From: Mesorhizobium sp. B2-4-15
GTDB taxonomy: Bacteria > Pseudomonadota > Alphaproteobacteria > Rhizobiales > Rhizobiaceae
DNA: 64,000 nt
Direction: 5' to 3'
Assembly: GCF_006658505.1 (NCBI RefSeq)
Contig: NZ_VFUZ01000014.1
Location: forward strand, 1 to 64,000
Shown here: piece after piece, positions 26,912 to 36,916 of the stretch
How the letters are laid out: each line of letters starts with the position of its first letter
How positions within the stretch are numbered: the stretch's first letter is position 1
Program-made: the position numbers and the translations under genes
Notes under the pieces: generated by a model
The model's database searches: none
What the model was told of the DNA's origin: nothing
What the model saw: the letters and a program-made list of their open reading frames with translations, nothing else

Positions 26912-27996
26912 GCCTTGGCTCCGCGCCGGCCGGAACCGACCATCGGCGCCGAGATGCTGTCCAGCGGCCAGCGCGAGCGCGGCACGAAATCGAAGCCGTT
27001 CTCCTGCGCCAGGCCTTCGCGCAGCCGTTCGATGCCGGCCCAGGCAATCATCGCCGCATTGTCAGTGCAAAGCTTCAGCGGCGGCGCGACGAAGGTGAAA
27101 CCGGCCTCCGCGCAAAGCCGCTGCAGCGTCGCCTTGATCGTGCGGTTGGCGGCGACGCCGCCGGCAACAACCAATGCGGGCTGCTTGGTGCCGGGAAACG
27201 TTTCGCCGAACCGCTTCAGCGCGCGAGAAACGCGGTCGGCCAGCGCATCGGCGACCGCCGCCTGGAACGAGGCGCAGATGTCGGCGACATCCCGATCGCT
27301 GAGCGGCTCGATCGCCGTCGCGGCCTGACGCACGGCGGTCTTCAGCCCGGAGAAGGAAAAGTCGGGCTGTGCCGAGCCCTTCATCGGACGGGGGAAGGCA
27401 AAGCGTGTCGCGTCGCCCGATACCGCCGCCTTCTCGACATTCGGCCCACCGGGATAGGGCAGGCCGAGCATCTTGGCCGTCTTGTCGAAGGCTTCGCCGA
27501 GCGCATCGTCGATGGTGGTGGCCCAGCGCTGGTAGTCGCCGACGCCGCGCACGGCCAGGATCTGCGTGTGGCCGCCGGAGACGAGCAGCAGCAGGTAGGG
27601 AAACTCGAGCCCGTCGGTCAGCCGAGCCGTCAAGGCATGGCCTTCGAGGTGATTGATGGCGATCAGCGGCTTGCCAGCCGCCGCGGCGATAGCCTTGGCC
27701 GTCATCAGCCCGACGATCAGGCCGCCGACCAGGCCGGGGCCAGCGGTGGCGGCGACCGCATCGATATCGGCAAGGGCCGTGCCCGAATCGGCAAGGGCGG
27801 CCTCGACGATGCCGTCCAGCGCCTCGACATGGGCGCGCGCGGCGATCTCGGGCACGACACCGCCAAAGGCGGCATGTTCCTCGATCTGGCTGAGAACGAC
27901 GTTGGAGAGGATTTTCGGCGCGCCGCCGCCCTCCAGCGCCACGACGCTGGCGGCGGTCTCGTCGCAACTCGTCTCAATGCCCAGAACGCGGATCAA
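26908..27996 (-). CDS. tsaD: tRNA N6-adenosine threonylcarbamoyltransferase
   Basis: A 362-residue ASKHA-fold enzyme transferring threonylcarbamoyl to A37 of ANN-decoding tRNAs. [15 protein letters not shown] starts the protein, NHLEGH gives the metal-binding His116 and His120, [11 protein letters not shown] and [13 protein letters not shown] bind ATP and substrate, and [12 protein letters not shown] and [16 protein letters not shown] complete the site. It is divergent from hemC, with an overlap into gpsA. Confidence 0.96.
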   Translation of the reverse strand: MIRVLGIETSCDETAASVVALEGGGAPKILSNVVLSQIEEHAAFGGVVPEIAARAHVEALDGIVEAALADSGTALADIDAVAATAGPGLVGGLIVGLMTAKAIAAAAGKPLIAINHLEGHALTARLTDGLEFPYLLLLVSGGHTQILAVRGVGDYQRWATTIDDALGEAFDKTAKMLGLPYPGGPNVEKAAVSGDATRFAFPRPMKGSAQPDFSFSGLKTAVRQAATAIEPLSDRDVADICASFQAAVADALADRVSRALKRFGETFPGTKQPALVVAGGVAANRTIKATLQRLCAEAGFTFVAPPLKLCTDNAAMIAWAGIERLREGLAQENGFDFVPRSRWPLDSISAPMVGSGRRGAKA

Positions 27997-28094
27997 TTCG
28001 TCGCTGTCTCCAGAGATTGTATGTCCGGACGTTCCTCGTTAGGAGAGTGCCCGGAAACGCAAAGCCAGCCGGGGGTTATCACGGACCGCGCGCC

Positions 28095-29021
28095 ATGCAA
28101 ACAATCTTGAAAATCGGAACACGCGGCAGCCCGCTGGCCCTGGCGCAGGCGCATGAGACACAGGCACGGCTGATGGCCGCGCATGGCCTGCCGGCGGAGG
28201 CCTTCGAGGTCGTCGTCATCTCGACCAGCGGCGACCGCATCCAGGACCGGCCACTGTCGGAAGCCGGCGGCAAGGGGCTGTTCACCAAGGAGATCGAGGA
28301 GGCACTGCTCGCCGGCGCGATCGACATCGCCGTGCATTCGTCGAAGGACATGCCGACGCAACTGCCCGATGGCCTTGAGCTCTCCGCCTTCCTGCCGCGC
28401 GAGGATGCGCGCGATGCCTTTGTTGGCAAGGCGGCGAAGACGATTGCCGAGCTGCCACGCGGCGCGACAGTCGGCTCGTCGTCGCTCAGGCGGCAGGCGC
28501 TGATCCGCCGCATGCGGCCGGATCTCGACGTGGCGATGTTCCGCGGCAATGTGCAGACGCGGCTGCGCAAGCTGGACGAGGGGATCGCCGCCGGCACCAT
28601 CCTCGCCTATGCCGGGCTGAAGCGGCTCGGCCTCGACCATCTTATCACCGACCTGATGCCGCTCGACATCTTTCCTCCGGCGCCGGGCCAGGGCGCGATC
28701 GGCGTCGAGACGCGCATCGGCGACCGCGAGGTCGAGAAGATGCTGCTGGCCATCCATGACGTGCCGACCGGACAGGCACTCGCTTGCGAGCGCGCCTTCC
28801 TGGCGGCGCTCGACGGCTCCTGCCGCACGCCGATCGCCGGCTACGCGGCGATCGTGGCCGGGACGCTCTCGTTTTCCGGGTTGATCATTTCGCCCGATGG
28901 TACCCAGTCGCACACGGTCGAACTGCAGGGGCCGGCACAGGACGCCGTCCGCATAGGCGATGAGGCGGCGCGGACGGTGCGGGCCAAGGCCGGCGAAAAG
29001 TTCTTCGACGGCTGGCTCTGA
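28095..29021 (+). CDS. hemC: Hydroxymethylbilane synthase (porphobilinogen deaminase)
   Basis: A 308-residue heme-pathway enzyme polymerising four porphobilinogens. ATG 28095 gives the conserved start [15 protein letters not shown]; the longer frame from 28017 is not conserved. [15 protein letters not shown] and GSSSLRRQA are active-site motifs, and Cys243 in [10 protein letters not shown] carries the dipyrromethane cofactor. It is two bases before hemD. Confidence 0.95.
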   Translation: MQTILKIGTRGSPLALAQAHETQARLMAAHGLPAEAFEVVVISTSGDRIQDRPLSEAGGKGLFTKEIEEALLAGAIDIAVHSSKDMPTQLPDGLELSAFLPREDARDAFVGKAAKTIAELPRGATVGSSSLRRQALIRRMRPDLDVAMFRGNVQTRLRKLDEGIAAGTILAYAGLKRLGLDHLITDLMPLDIFPPAPGQGAIGVETRIGDREVEKMLLAIHDVPTGQALACERAFLAALDGSCRTPIAGYAAIVAGTLSFSGLIISPDGTQSHTVELQGPAQDAVRIGDEAARTVRAKAGEKFFDGWL

Positions 29022-29023
29022 AA

Positions 29024-29740
29024 ATGCTTCGCGTCCTGGTGACCAGACCTGAGCCGGGCGCATCGCGCACGGCGCGGCGGCTTCAGGATAAAGGTTTTCA
29101 GCCGGTTCTCCTGCCCCTGACCGAAACGGTGGCTTTGTCTGCCGATGCCCGGCTGGTTGCAGATGACGCCGTCGCTGTTGCCGTCACCAGCGCCAATGCG
29201 GTGCGCCATGCCTCAAACGAGATAATCGCGGCGTTGGCTGCTTTGCCTTGTCACGCCGTTGGTGCCAGAACCGCCGAAGCGGCGCGCAAAATGGGACTTT
29301 TGCCGGTCGTCGAGGGTTCCGGCGATGCCGAGGCGCTTGCCGGCGGCATTGTGGCGGCGTTTGCCGGCAAGACCGTCGTCTATCTCTGCGGACGCGTGCG
29401 GTTTCCGATGTTCGAACAGCGGCTGGAGGCGGCTGGAGTCCGGGTTCGCGCGGTCGAAACATACGACACCCTTCCGGTGCCGTATTCGGACGAGACCGTC
29501 CTTGCGCGGCTGTCCAGCGGGCCGGTCGATGCGGTGCTGCTATATTCCGCCAAGGCGGCTGTCGCGTTGCAGGCCCTGGTCAAACGCCCCGCCTTGAAAC
29601 GACTGTTTGAAAATACAAGGATTTTCGTACTTTCCGCGCGCATCGCCGCTGCCTTCGACGACAGCGCCAGCAAAGCAATTCGTATTGCCGCACGGCCCGA
29701 CGAGGAGGCGTTGCTGGCGCTTTTGACGGAGCAGGCGTGA
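29024..29740 (+). CDS. hemD: Uroporphyrinogen-III synthase
   Basis: A 238-residue two-domain enzyme closing the tetrapyrrole ring. The sequence is poorly conserved in this family, but VLVTRPEPGASRTARRL, AVAVTSANAVRHA, VVYLCGRVRFPMFEQRL and VLLYSAKAAVAL are recognisable. The position directly after hemC and before the mitofilin-like and hemY genes is the standard alphaproteobacterial order. Confidence 0.92.
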   Translation: MLRVLVTRPEPGASRTARRLQDKGFQPVLLPLTETVALSADARLVADDAVAVAVTSANAVRHASNEIIAALAALPCHAVGARTAEAARKMGLLPVVEGSGDAEALAGGIVAAFAGKTVVYLCGRVRFPMFEQRLEAAGVRVRAVETYDTLPVPYSDETVLARLSSGPVDAVLLYSAKAAVALQALVKRPALKRLFENTRIFVLSARIAAAFDDSASKAIRIAARPDEEALLALLTEQA

Positions 29741-29849
29741 CCGCGTCATCACACCGCCCCTTTTCACCGCTTGGTGATGTGCTAGACCCTTTCTGAACCA
29801 TCACGCGCCGCCAGGCGTTGAGACGAAGCGAATTTTGCGGAGCCCAGGC

Positions 29850-31313
29850 ATGGTCAAGACGCCGAAGATGCGACACTCGAAAAGCCGCCGCGAGCCGGTG
29901 ACCATCGATCTCGAGCCCGGCGCCGTGTCCCGCATCGTCGACGAGGATGCCGCCAACGACGCGGCCCAGACCGACGAGGCGAAGGCCGAGGAAGCCGCGA
30001 ACGCCTCGCAGCCGGAGGCTTCGGAAGAGCCGGTGCATGCCGACCAGACCGATCTCGAACCCTGGGAGCATGCCGACGCCACGGGGCAGGCTGGAGCGGA
30101 TGCGCCGGCAAATGCGAGGACCAAAGCCGCGGAACCGGAGATGCCTTATCCCGGTTCGGAGGCGCCGCCCGCCAAGCCTTTCGATTACGGCTTTGAGGAC
30201 GCAGGCACGAAGGCCGGCGAGACCAAGGCGGCTGCCGGAAAAAGCGAGGCAAGGAGCGAACCGATGGCGGCACAGCCGAAGCGTGGCGGCGTCAACGGCA
30301 TCGCCGCCGGCATTATCGGGGGTGTCATCGCACTGGTCGGCGCCGGCGGCCTGCAGTTCGCCGGCCTGCTCGGCGCACCGGGTTCCGGCGCCGGTGTTTC
30401 ACTCGACGGGGTCAATGGCCAGATCGCCTCGCTGAAGTCTGAAATCGCCGGCATGAAGGAAGCGGGCGGCGGCGACGCCTCGGCCAAGGTTGACGGCCTG
30501 TCGGCCGCACTCGATCAGGTCAAGAGCGATGTCGCGACGTTGAAATCGACGGTCGCACAGGGCGGCGCGGGTGACAGCGCCGGGCTTGCCGCACTCGGCG
30601 ACAAGGTCAAGCAGATCGAAACGGCGGTCACCGCCCTTGGCAAGGCCGGCAATGCGCCGGTCGATCTCGGCCCGCTCAACGAAAAGGTGGCGGGTCTCGA
30701 GGCACTGGTGAAGTCGACCGACGAGGCGACGAAGGCGCAGGACGGCCGGCTGACCGCGCTGGAGCAATCGGTATCGCAGCTTTCCGGCAAGGTCGAGGCG
30801 CAGGCCGGACAGCCGAAGATCGCGCTCGCCATCGCCGCCTCGGCGCTGAAGGCAGCGCTCGACCGTGGCGCGCCGTTCTCGGCCGAACTCGATACGCTGG
30901 CCGCGATTTCGCCCAACGCGCCGGAGCTCGCGACCTTGCGGCCCTATGCCGAAAAGGGGGTTCCGACCCGCACCGAGATCGCCTCGCGGATGGACGCCGC
31001 GGCCAATGCCATGGTCGCCGCCGCGACGCCTGTCGACCAGAATGCCGGCTTCCTGCAGAACCTGATGTCGAGCGCCGAATCGCTGGTCAAGGTCCGGCCG
31101 ATCGGTGCCGTCGAAGGGCCTGGCGTGCCGGAAACCGTGGCCCGCATGGAAGTGGCGGTCAATCAAGGCGACTATGCCAAGGCGCTCCGCGAATACGACA
31201 CGCTGCCGGAAGCCGCGAAGGCCGCCGGCGCCGACTTCGCCGGCAAACTGAAGGCGCGCATCGAGGTCGAAGCCCAGGTCGACGCGCTGATCTCCGGCGC
31301 GATGAAGGCATGA
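29850..31313 (+). CDS. Mitofilin-like inner-membrane protein of the hem cluster
   Basis: A 487-residue protein from ATG 29850. An acidic N-terminal region of about 145 residues precedes one transmembrane helix (about 146-172, AAGIIGGVIALVGAGGLQFAGLL). Then comes a long coiled coil (about 180-320) with several heptad-like blocks such as LKSTVAQGG and LEALVKSTDEAT. The C-terminus (about 325-487, KIALAIAASALKAALDRGAPF) corresponds to the mitofilin/Mic60 signature found in alphaproteobacteria (COG4223). It probably shapes or organises the inner membrane. It sits between hemD and hemY, ten bases before the latter. Confidence 0.85.
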   Translation: MVKTPKMRHSKSRREPVTIDLEPGAVSRIVDEDAANDAAQTDEAKAEEAANASQPEASEEPVHADQTDLEPWEHADATGQAGADAPANARTKAAEPEMPYPGSEAPPAKPFDYGFEDAGTKAGETKAAAGKSEARSEPMAAQPKRGGVNGIAAGIIGGVIALVGAGGLQFAGLLGAPGSGAGVSLDGVNGQIASLKSEIAGMKEAGGGDASAKVDGLSAALDQVKSDVATLKSTVAQGGAGDSAGLAALGDKVKQIETAVTALGKAGNAPVDLGPLNEKVAGLEALVKSTDEATKAQDGRLTALEQSVSQLSGKVEAQAGQPKIALAIAASALKAALDRGAPFSAELDTLAAISPNAPELATLRPYAEKGVPTRTEIASRMDAAANAMVAAATPVDQNAGFLQNLMSSAESLVKVRPIGAVEGPGVPETVARMEVAVNQGDYAKALREYDTLPEAAKAAGADFAGKLKARIEVEAQVDALISGAMKA

Positions 31314-31323
31314 GGGCAACACG

Positions 31324-32925
31324 ATGATCCGCCTGCTCGCCTTCCTCATCGTCGTTTTCGCGCTCGGGCTGGGCTTTGCCTGGCTGGCCGACCGGCCGGG
31401 CGACATGGTCGTCACCTTCAACGGCTACCAGTACCAGGTCAGCCTGATGGTGGCGGCGGTGGCCGTCGTCGCTGTCGTCGCCGCGGTGATGATCCTGTGG
31501 TGGCTGATCAGGTCGTTGTGGAACAGCCCTTACACCATCTCGCGCTATTTCCGCGTGCGCCGCCGCGACCGTGGCTATCAGGCGCTGTCGACCGGCATGA
31601 TCGCCGCCGGCGCCGGCGACGGCGCGCTCGCCCGCAAGAAGACCAAGGAAGCGGCCAAGCTGATCCGCTCCGACCAAGAGCCGCTGATCCATCTGCTCGA
31701 GGCGCAGGCATCGCTGCTCGAGGGCGACCATGAAGGCGCGCGGCAGAAATTCGAGAGCATGCTCGACGATCCCGAAATGCGTCTGCTCGGGCTGCGTGGC
31801 CTCTATCTCGAAGCTGAACGGCTGGGCGACCGCAACGCCGCCCGGCACTATGCCGGCCGTGCCGCGGCGATGGCGCCGCAGCTGGCCTGGGCGGCTGAAT
31901 CGACACTGGAGGAGCTGACCGCGCGCGGCGACTGGGACGGCGCCCTGAAACTGGTGGAGGCGCAGAAGGCGACGCGGCAGATCGAACGCGACGCCGCCAG
32001 CCGCCGCCGCGCCGTGCTGTTGACCGCCAAGGCGCAATCGCTTGCCGACAGCGATCCCGCCGCCGCCCGGACAGCGGCAATCGAGGCCAACAGACTGCGG
32101 CCGGATTTCACGCCTGCCGCCGTCGCCGCCGCCGCGGCGCTGTTCAAGCAGAACGACGTGCGCAAGGGATCCAAGATCCTGGAAACGGCCTGGCGGGCCG
32201 AGCCGCATCCCGAGATCGCTGAGCTCTACACCCATGCGCGGCCGGGTGACGCCGTGCTCGACCGGCTCAACCGGGCCAGGAAACTGCAGGAGATGAAGAA
32301 GAACCACGCCGAATCGTCGATGACGGTGGCGCGCGCGGCACTCGATGCGCAGGATTTCGCCACCGCCCGCCGCGAGGCCGAGGCCGCGATCCGGATGGAT
32401 CGCCGCGAGGGCGCCTATCTGCTCCTCGCCGATATCGAGGAAGCCGAGACCGGTGACCAGGGCAAGGTCAGGCAGCTGCTCTCCAAGGCAGTGCGGGCGC
32501 CGCGCGACCCGGCCTGGGTGGCGGACGGCGTGGTTTCGGAACGCTGGGCGCCGGTATCGCCCATCACCGGCCGGCTCGACGCCTTCGAGTGGCGCGCCCC
32601 GATGGAGCGCCTCGGCCGGCTGATCGACAGCCACCACGACGCGGCGGATGTCGCGGTCGCGGCAATCGAGGCGCCAGCCAAACCGGTGCCGGAAAAGCCG
32701 ATCGACGTCATCGATCATGGCGTCCAGGCCAACGAGGCGACAAGCAAGGAAACCGAAAGCCGAGACGACCATGTCACCCCTGTCACCGCGGCGGCGTTCG
32801 CGGCGGTGCCGGCCGGTGCCGAGGCCGTCGAGCCGGCGGAAGAGCTGACGCGGTTGCCGGACGATCCGGGCGTCGATCCGGACGACGAGGCGGGAAAGTC
32901 ACCGCGCCGTTTCCGGCTGTTTTGA
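31324..32925 (+). CDS. hemY: HemY-type tetratricopeptide membrane protein
   Basis: A 533-residue protein. Two N-terminal membrane helices (about 2-20 and 38-62) are followed by SPYTISRYFRVRRRDRGYQALSTGMIAAGAGD-like HemY_N sequence, then TPR repeats (about 115-430). The C-terminal 90 residues are acidic and probably disordered. This HemY is the heme-cluster scaffold protein, not the Bacillus protoporphyrinogen oxidase of the same name. It forms one transcription unit with hemC, hemD and the mitofilin-like gene. Confidence 0.88.
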   Translation: MIRLLAFLIVVFALGLGFAWLADRPGDMVVTFNGYQYQVSLMVAAVAVVAVVAAVMILWWLIRSLWNSPYTISRYFRVRRRDRGYQALSTGMIAAGAGDGALARKKTKEAAKLIRSDQEPLIHLLEAQASLLEGDHEGARQKFESMLDDPEMRLLGLRGLYLEAERLGDRNAARHYAGRAAAMAPQLAWAAESTLEELTARGDWDGALKLVEAQKATRQIERDAASRRRAVLLTAKAQSLADSDPAAARTAAIEANRLRPDFTPAAVAAAAALFKQNDVRKGSKILETAWRAEPHPEIAELYTHARPGDAVLDRLNRARKLQEMKKNHAESSMTVARAALDAQDFATARREAEAAIRMDRREGAYLLLADIEEAETGDQGKVRQLLSKAVRAPRDPAWVADGVVSERWAPVSPITGRLDAFEWRAPMERLGRLIDSHHDAADVAVAAIEAPAKPVPEKPIDVIDHGVQANEATSKETESRDDHVTPVTAAAFAAVPAGAEAVEPAEELTRLPDDPGVDPDDEAGKSPRRFRLF

Positions 32926-32961
32926 TCTGGGCCAATCATCTGGTCATTTGGGAATGGATTG

Positions 32962-33441
32962 ATGTTCGAGCGCGTGCTGTCGTTTCTCAAGGAATTGCCG
33001 ACCGGCGCCGGGGTCCGCCCGAGCGCGGATGATCCGCGCGTTGCCGCCTCGGCGCTGCTCTATCATGTCATGAATGCCGACGGCGTGCGCCAGGACGTCG
33101 AGTGGGAGCGCTTCAAGGCGGTGCTGGCGCAGACCTATTCGATCAGCGGCGCCGAACTCGAAGCACTCGCCGCCGCCGGCGAACGCGCCGACAATGAGGC
33201 GATCGATCTCTATGCCTTCACCAGTGTGCTCAAGCGGCATCTCGACGCCGAGGGACGCAAGGCGTTCATCGGCCTGATGTGGGAGATCGTCTATGCCGAT
33301 GGCGAACTGCACGAGCTCGAGGACAATACAGTCTGGCGCGTCGCCGAGCTGATCGGCGTCGAGCGCCACGACCGGATCGAGACGCGCCGCAAGGCGGCGG
33401 CGCAGGCGCCGGGCGCCCGTGGGACGTCGAGCGACGAATAG
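32962..33441 (+). CDS. TerB-family protein
   Basis: A 159-residue helical protein from ATG 32962, with GGAATGGA upstream. DDPRVAASALLYHVMNADGVR and IGLMWEIVYADGELHELEDNTVWRVAELIGV show the TerB repeat with acidic DG motifs that can bind metal. The molecular role is not known; 'tellurite resistance' is only the family name. It is 36 bases after hemY and 18 before the amidotransferase, so probably in the same operon. Confidence 0.88.
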   Translation: MFERVLSFLKELPTGAGVRPSADDPRVAASALLYHVMNADGVRQDVEWERFKAVLAQTYSISGAELEALAAAGERADNEAIDLYAFTSVLKRHLDAEGRKAFIGLMWEIVYADGELHELEDNTVWRVAELIGVERHDRIETRRKAAAQAPGARGTSSDE

Positions 33442-33459
33442 ACGGGATTTCGCCTGCCG

Positions 33460-34176
33460 ATGCCGCGCACAACGAGGTCGAAGCCAAGAATCCTGATCGT
33501 GCTGCATCAGGAGAATTCGAGCCCCGGACGCGTCGGCCATATGCTGCTCGAAGAGGGCTTTGACCTCGACATCCGTCGTCCGCCGCTGGGCGATGTTCTG
33601 CCGGAAACGTTGGACCACCATGCCGGCACCGTGGTGTTCGGCGGGCCGATGAGCGCCAATGACGAGGACGAGTTCGTCCGCCGCGAAACCAGTTGGCTCG
33701 AAGTCCCGCTCAGGGAAAACCGGCCGCTGCTCGGCATCTGCCTTGGCGCGCAGATGCTGGTCAATCATCTCGGCGGCAAGGTCGAGGGTCACGGCGAAGG
33801 GCTGGTCGAGATCGGCTGGTATCCGCTCACGGCCACCGAGGCTGGCAAGAGGCTGATGCACTGGCCCGAAATGGTCTACCAGTTCCATCGCGAAGGCTTT
33901 TCGCTGCCCAGGGACGCGACGTTGCTGGCGACGGCGGAAACCTATCCCAACCAGGCCTTCCGCTATGGCGACAATGCCTGGGGCATCCAGTTCCACGGCG
34001 AACTCACGAGGGTGATGATGCAGCGCTGGGTGGTGCGCGGCGCGCACCGCTTCGAGCTGCCAGGCGCGCAGCCCGGCCGCGACCATCTCGGCGGCCGCCT
34101 GATCTGGGACATCCATTTGAAGCGCTGGCTGGACGAGTTCTTGCGGATGGTGTTCGGCAAGCCCGAGGTGCCGTAA
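33460..34176 (+). CDS. Class I glutamine amidotransferase-like protein
   Basis: A 238-residue GATase-1 protein. GICLGAQML contains the nucleophile Cys, while FQFHREGFSLP and GIQFHGELT carry the catalytic His region; Glu at FHGE would complete the triad. It resembles free-standing GMP-synthase-like amidotransferases of unknown acceptor, often near hem or membrane genes in rhizobia. The substrate is not identified. Confidence 0.87.
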   Translation: MPRTTRSKPRILIVLHQENSSPGRVGHMLLEEGFDLDIRRPPLGDVLPETLDHHAGTVVFGGPMSANDEDEFVRRETSWLEVPLRENRPLLGICLGAQMLVNHLGGKVEGHGEGLVEIGWYPLTATEAGKRLMHWPEMVYQFHREGFSLPRDATLLATAETYPNQAFRYGDNAWGIQFHGELTRVMMQRWVVRGAHRFELPGAQPGRDHLGGRLIWDIHLKRWLDEFLRMVFGKPEVP

Positions 34177-34192
34177 CTTACGAGGTCGCGCT

Positions 34193-35431
34193 TCAGTTTC
34201 GTCCGTTGAGGTGACGAACCTTGCGCAGCTGAGGGAACAGGTAGGCCCACAGGCCGGCAACGGCGATGGCGCCGACGCCGCCGATCACGACTGCCGGAAC
34301 GGTGCCGATCAGCGCCGCCATCGTGCCGGCACGGAATTCCCCGAGCTCGTTGGAAGCACCGACGAAAACCTGGTTGACGGCGTTGACGCGCCCGCGCACC
34401 GCATCCGGCGTCCACAGCTGGATCAGCGTTTCCCTGATGTAGACGCTGAACATGTCGGTGGCGCCGAGGAAGGCAAGCGCCACGATCGACAGCCATGTGA
34501 GAGTCGACAGGCCAAACAGCACGGTGAAGGCACCGAACGCCGCCACGAAGCCGAGCATGATGAGGCCGGCATGGTTGCGGATCGGGTGTCCGGCCAGCCA
34601 CACCGCGACGCAAATGGCCCCAATGCCCGGCGCGGAACGCAGCAACCCGAGCCCCCAGGGGCCAAGTTCCAGAATGTCGCGGGCATAGACCGGCAGCAGT
34701 GCCGAGGCGCCGGACAGAAGCACGGCAAAAAGGTCGAGCGAGATGGCGCCGAGCACGATCTTCTCGCCCCATATATAGCGAAAGCCGGCAAACAATGTCT
34801 GCACGGTCGGCTTGTCGGTCGACGTCTGCTGGGCGGGCTTCGGGATGGTGAAGATGAGCAACGCCGCGGCGAGCATCAGGATCGCCGCCGTGGCGTAAGC
34901 CACTTCTGCCGATACGCCATAGAGCAGGCCGCCGGCAACCGGACCGATGATGGTCGCCGTCTGCCAGGCGGACGAATTCCAGGCGATCGCGTTGGCGAAA
35001 TCCTCCTGCGGCACGAGATTGGCGAACAGCGACGACGATGCCGGTCCATAGAAGGCGCGGGCAATTCCGAACACGACGAGCACGGCGAAGATCGGCAATG
35101 GGCTGGTAAGGACGTCCAGCGTCAGGAACAGCAGAGCCAATGCGCAACCAGCCTCGATCAGCGTCGACAGCGTCATGATCAGCCGACGGCCGAAGCGGTC
35201 GGCGACGACGCCAGTGACCAGCACCAAAAGCAGTGACGGCAGGAACTGGACAATGCCGACGATGCCGAGGTCGAATGGATCGCGCGTCAGGTCATAAATC
35301 TGCCAGCCAACGGCGACGGATACGATCATGGTCGCGAAGGTGGTGAGGAAGCGTGCCGTCCAGTAGCTGAGGAACGGACGGTGGCGGAACGCGGCGTAGC
35401 GCTGGTCCGGCGAAATTTGTGCGGCAGTCAT
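34193..35431 (-). CDS. MFS transporter, EntS/enterobactin-exporter-like
   Basis: A 412-residue transporter of twelve transmembrane helices, starting with MTAAQISPDQRYAAFRHRPF; longer upstream frames lack conservation. VTGVVADRFGRRLIMTLS is the cytoplasmic loop 2-3 signature, and MGFVAAFGAFTVLFG-like segments fill the second half. It belongs to the MFS_3 group that includes EntS. Substrate unknown; no siderophore genes lie nearby, so a siderophore role is not supported. Confidence 0.85.
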   Translation of the reverse strand: MTAAQISPDQRYAAFRHRPFLSYWTARFLTTFATMIVSVAVGWQIYDLTRDPFDLGIVGIVQFLPSLLLVLVTGVVADRFGRRLIMTLSTLIEAGCALALLFLTLDVLTSPLPIFAVLVVFGIARAFYGPASSSLFANLVPQEDFANAIAWNSSAWQTATIIGPVAGGLLYGVSAEVAYATAAILMLAAALLIFTIPKPAQQTSTDKPTVQTLFAGFRYIWGEKIVLGAISLDLFAVLLSGASALLPVYARDILELGPWGLGLLRSAPGIGAICVAVWLAGHPIRNHAGLIMLGFVAAFGAFTVLFGLSTLTWLSIVALAFLGATDMFSVYIRETLIQLWTPDAVRGRVNAVNQVFVGASNELGEFRAGTMAALIGTVPAVVIGGVGAIAVAGLWAYLFPQLRKVRHLNGRN

Positions 35432-35513
35432 GAATGGAGCCCCGTTGCGATGGCACTGGAGCGACGTGCGTCCAATCGAACGCACAAAGTACACCCCAGC
35501 ACTGTTGGTTTTC

Positions 35514-35558
35514 GCATCGTGCTTTTCCGAAAATCGGAACCGATTTTCGCGCCGATGC
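35514..35558. repeat. 45-base Rhizobiales-type hairpin (copy a)
   Basis: GCATCG at 35514 and CGATGC at 35558 end a hairpin whose central part GAAAATCGG/CCGATTTTC is perfectly paired. Copies b and c of this general design lie at 37406-37442 and 48684-48727. It is in the gap between the MFS and aminotransferase genes. Confidence 0.65.
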
Positions 35559-35693
35559 GATGCCGGCGGGGCACTTCCACGACGGGCGCTGGTCCGACCA
35601 ATGGAACTTCTAGCAAAGTTCGCGGCGGGATGTGCTTCAAAATTTCTATGCTATCAAGAAATTTCAACCGATCAGCCCGACTGCACGTGAAGG

Positions 35694-36794
35694 TTACTGC
35701 CGTAGCGCCGCCGAAATGGCATCGAGCCCGCCTCGCAACTCGGCCTCCGCGGGCCAGCCGAAGCCGACGCGGAAGAAGCGCTTCGGCATTTCGAACCAGT
35801 GACCGGGCCCGACATAGGTGCCTTGGTTTTCCAGCAGCTTCACATAGAACCGGTCGAGGTCGAAGTCGGGCTCGACATCGAGGCGCGGGAAGCCGACGAC
35901 GCCGCCCTCTGGCCGCACCCAGTCGACCAGCGGTTCGCGATCGATCCAGGCCTGGACGATGTCGCGCCGCTTCGCCATTTCGGGCAGCAGCGTCGCTAGC
36001 AAGGTATCGCGCCGCTCCAGCATGCCACGCGCAATGGCTTCGTCGATGACGCTGCCGCAGATGCCGATCTGCTCCTTGGCGGCGAGGAACGTCTCCTGAA
36101 GTGCCGCATCCCTGGTGACCAGCCAGCCGATGCGGATGCCGGGAATGCCGAAGGCCTTGGAAAGCGAGGAGACGCTGATGGCGCGCGGGCTGAGCGAGGC
36201 CGCCGAAGGCAAGCGCCTGCCATAGGACAGGTCGCGATAGGTCTCGTCGACCAGCAGATGACAATTGCGGCTCTCCGCGAGCCCAATCAGCGCGTCGAGG
36301 TCGGGGCGCGACATCATCGTCCCGGTCGGGTTGTGCGGGCAGGTGACGCTGATCAGCCGGGTGTTCGGCCGTATCGCCGCCCGGATGGCTTCGACATCGA
36401 TGGCAAAGCCGTCCTCGAAGGCCAGGTCGACAAAGCTGATGGCGCAGCCGATCGCCCGTGGGGTTTCAATGTTGGTGGCATAGTTGGGCCTGATGACGAC
36501 GAGGTGGTCGCTGGCCGACAAAAGCGAAGTCGAGATTATGAAAAGCGCACCGGCGGCCCCGGCGGTGACCAGCACGTCATCGGGCGAGATGCCGGCATCC
36601 TGCGCCGCGATCAGGCCACGCAATTGCTTGTCGCCGCGATGCTCGCCGTAGAAAAGCGTCAGGTCGGGCAGCGACAGGCCGATGTCGGAGAGCTTCTGGT
36701 CGGCGATCGAGCTTTCGGAGAGATTGTAGCGGATACGGTCATAGCCGTACTCCTCCGGCGCCTCTTTCTCGATCACCATCCTGGTGTAGTTCAT
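35694..36794 (-). CDS. PLP-dependent aminotransferase class I/II
   Basis: A 366-residue fold-type I enzyme from ATG 36794, after GGGGAAAG on its strand; upstream frame to 37064 runs into mucR territory. CPHNPTGTMMSRPDLDAL, LLVDETYRDLSYG, and SVSSLSKAFGIPGIRIGWL contain the PLP Asp-Tyr pair and the Schiff-base Lys. It resembles amino-acid aminotransferases and capreomycidine-synthase-like proteins; the substrate cannot be stated. Confidence 0.88.
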   Translation of the reverse strand: MNYTRMVIEKEAPEEYGYDRIRYNLSESSIADQKLSDIGLSLPDLTLFYGEHRGDKQLRGLIAAQDAGISPDDVLVTAGAAGALFIISTSLLSASDHLVVIRPNYATNIETPRAIGCAISFVDLAFEDGFAIDVEAIRAAIRPNTRLISVTCPHNPTGTMMSRPDLDALIGLAESRNCHLLVDETYRDLSYGRRLPSAASLSPRAISVSSLSKAFGIPGIRIGWLVTRDAALQETFLAAKEQIGICGSVIDEAIARGMLERRDTLLATLLPEMAKRRDIVQAWIDREPLVDWVRPEGGVVGFPRLDVEPDFDLDRFYVKLLENQGTYVGPGHWFEMPKRFFRVGFGWPAEAELRGGLDAISAALRQ

Positions 36795-36916
36795 GGCTTT
36801 CCCCAGATCATCTTGTCTGATGTATCCAAGCCACAAAAATCGGAAGCCTGCCAAGGCGGTTTCGCCGGCAGGCTTCTGTTCCAGTCTTCCTAAATATTGG
36901 CTCAGGGCTGAATTGC

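Noticed and set aside
34193..35431. Siderophore export system
   Set aside because: The MFS protein resembles EntS, but no siderophore synthesis, receptor or Fur-box genes lie nearby.
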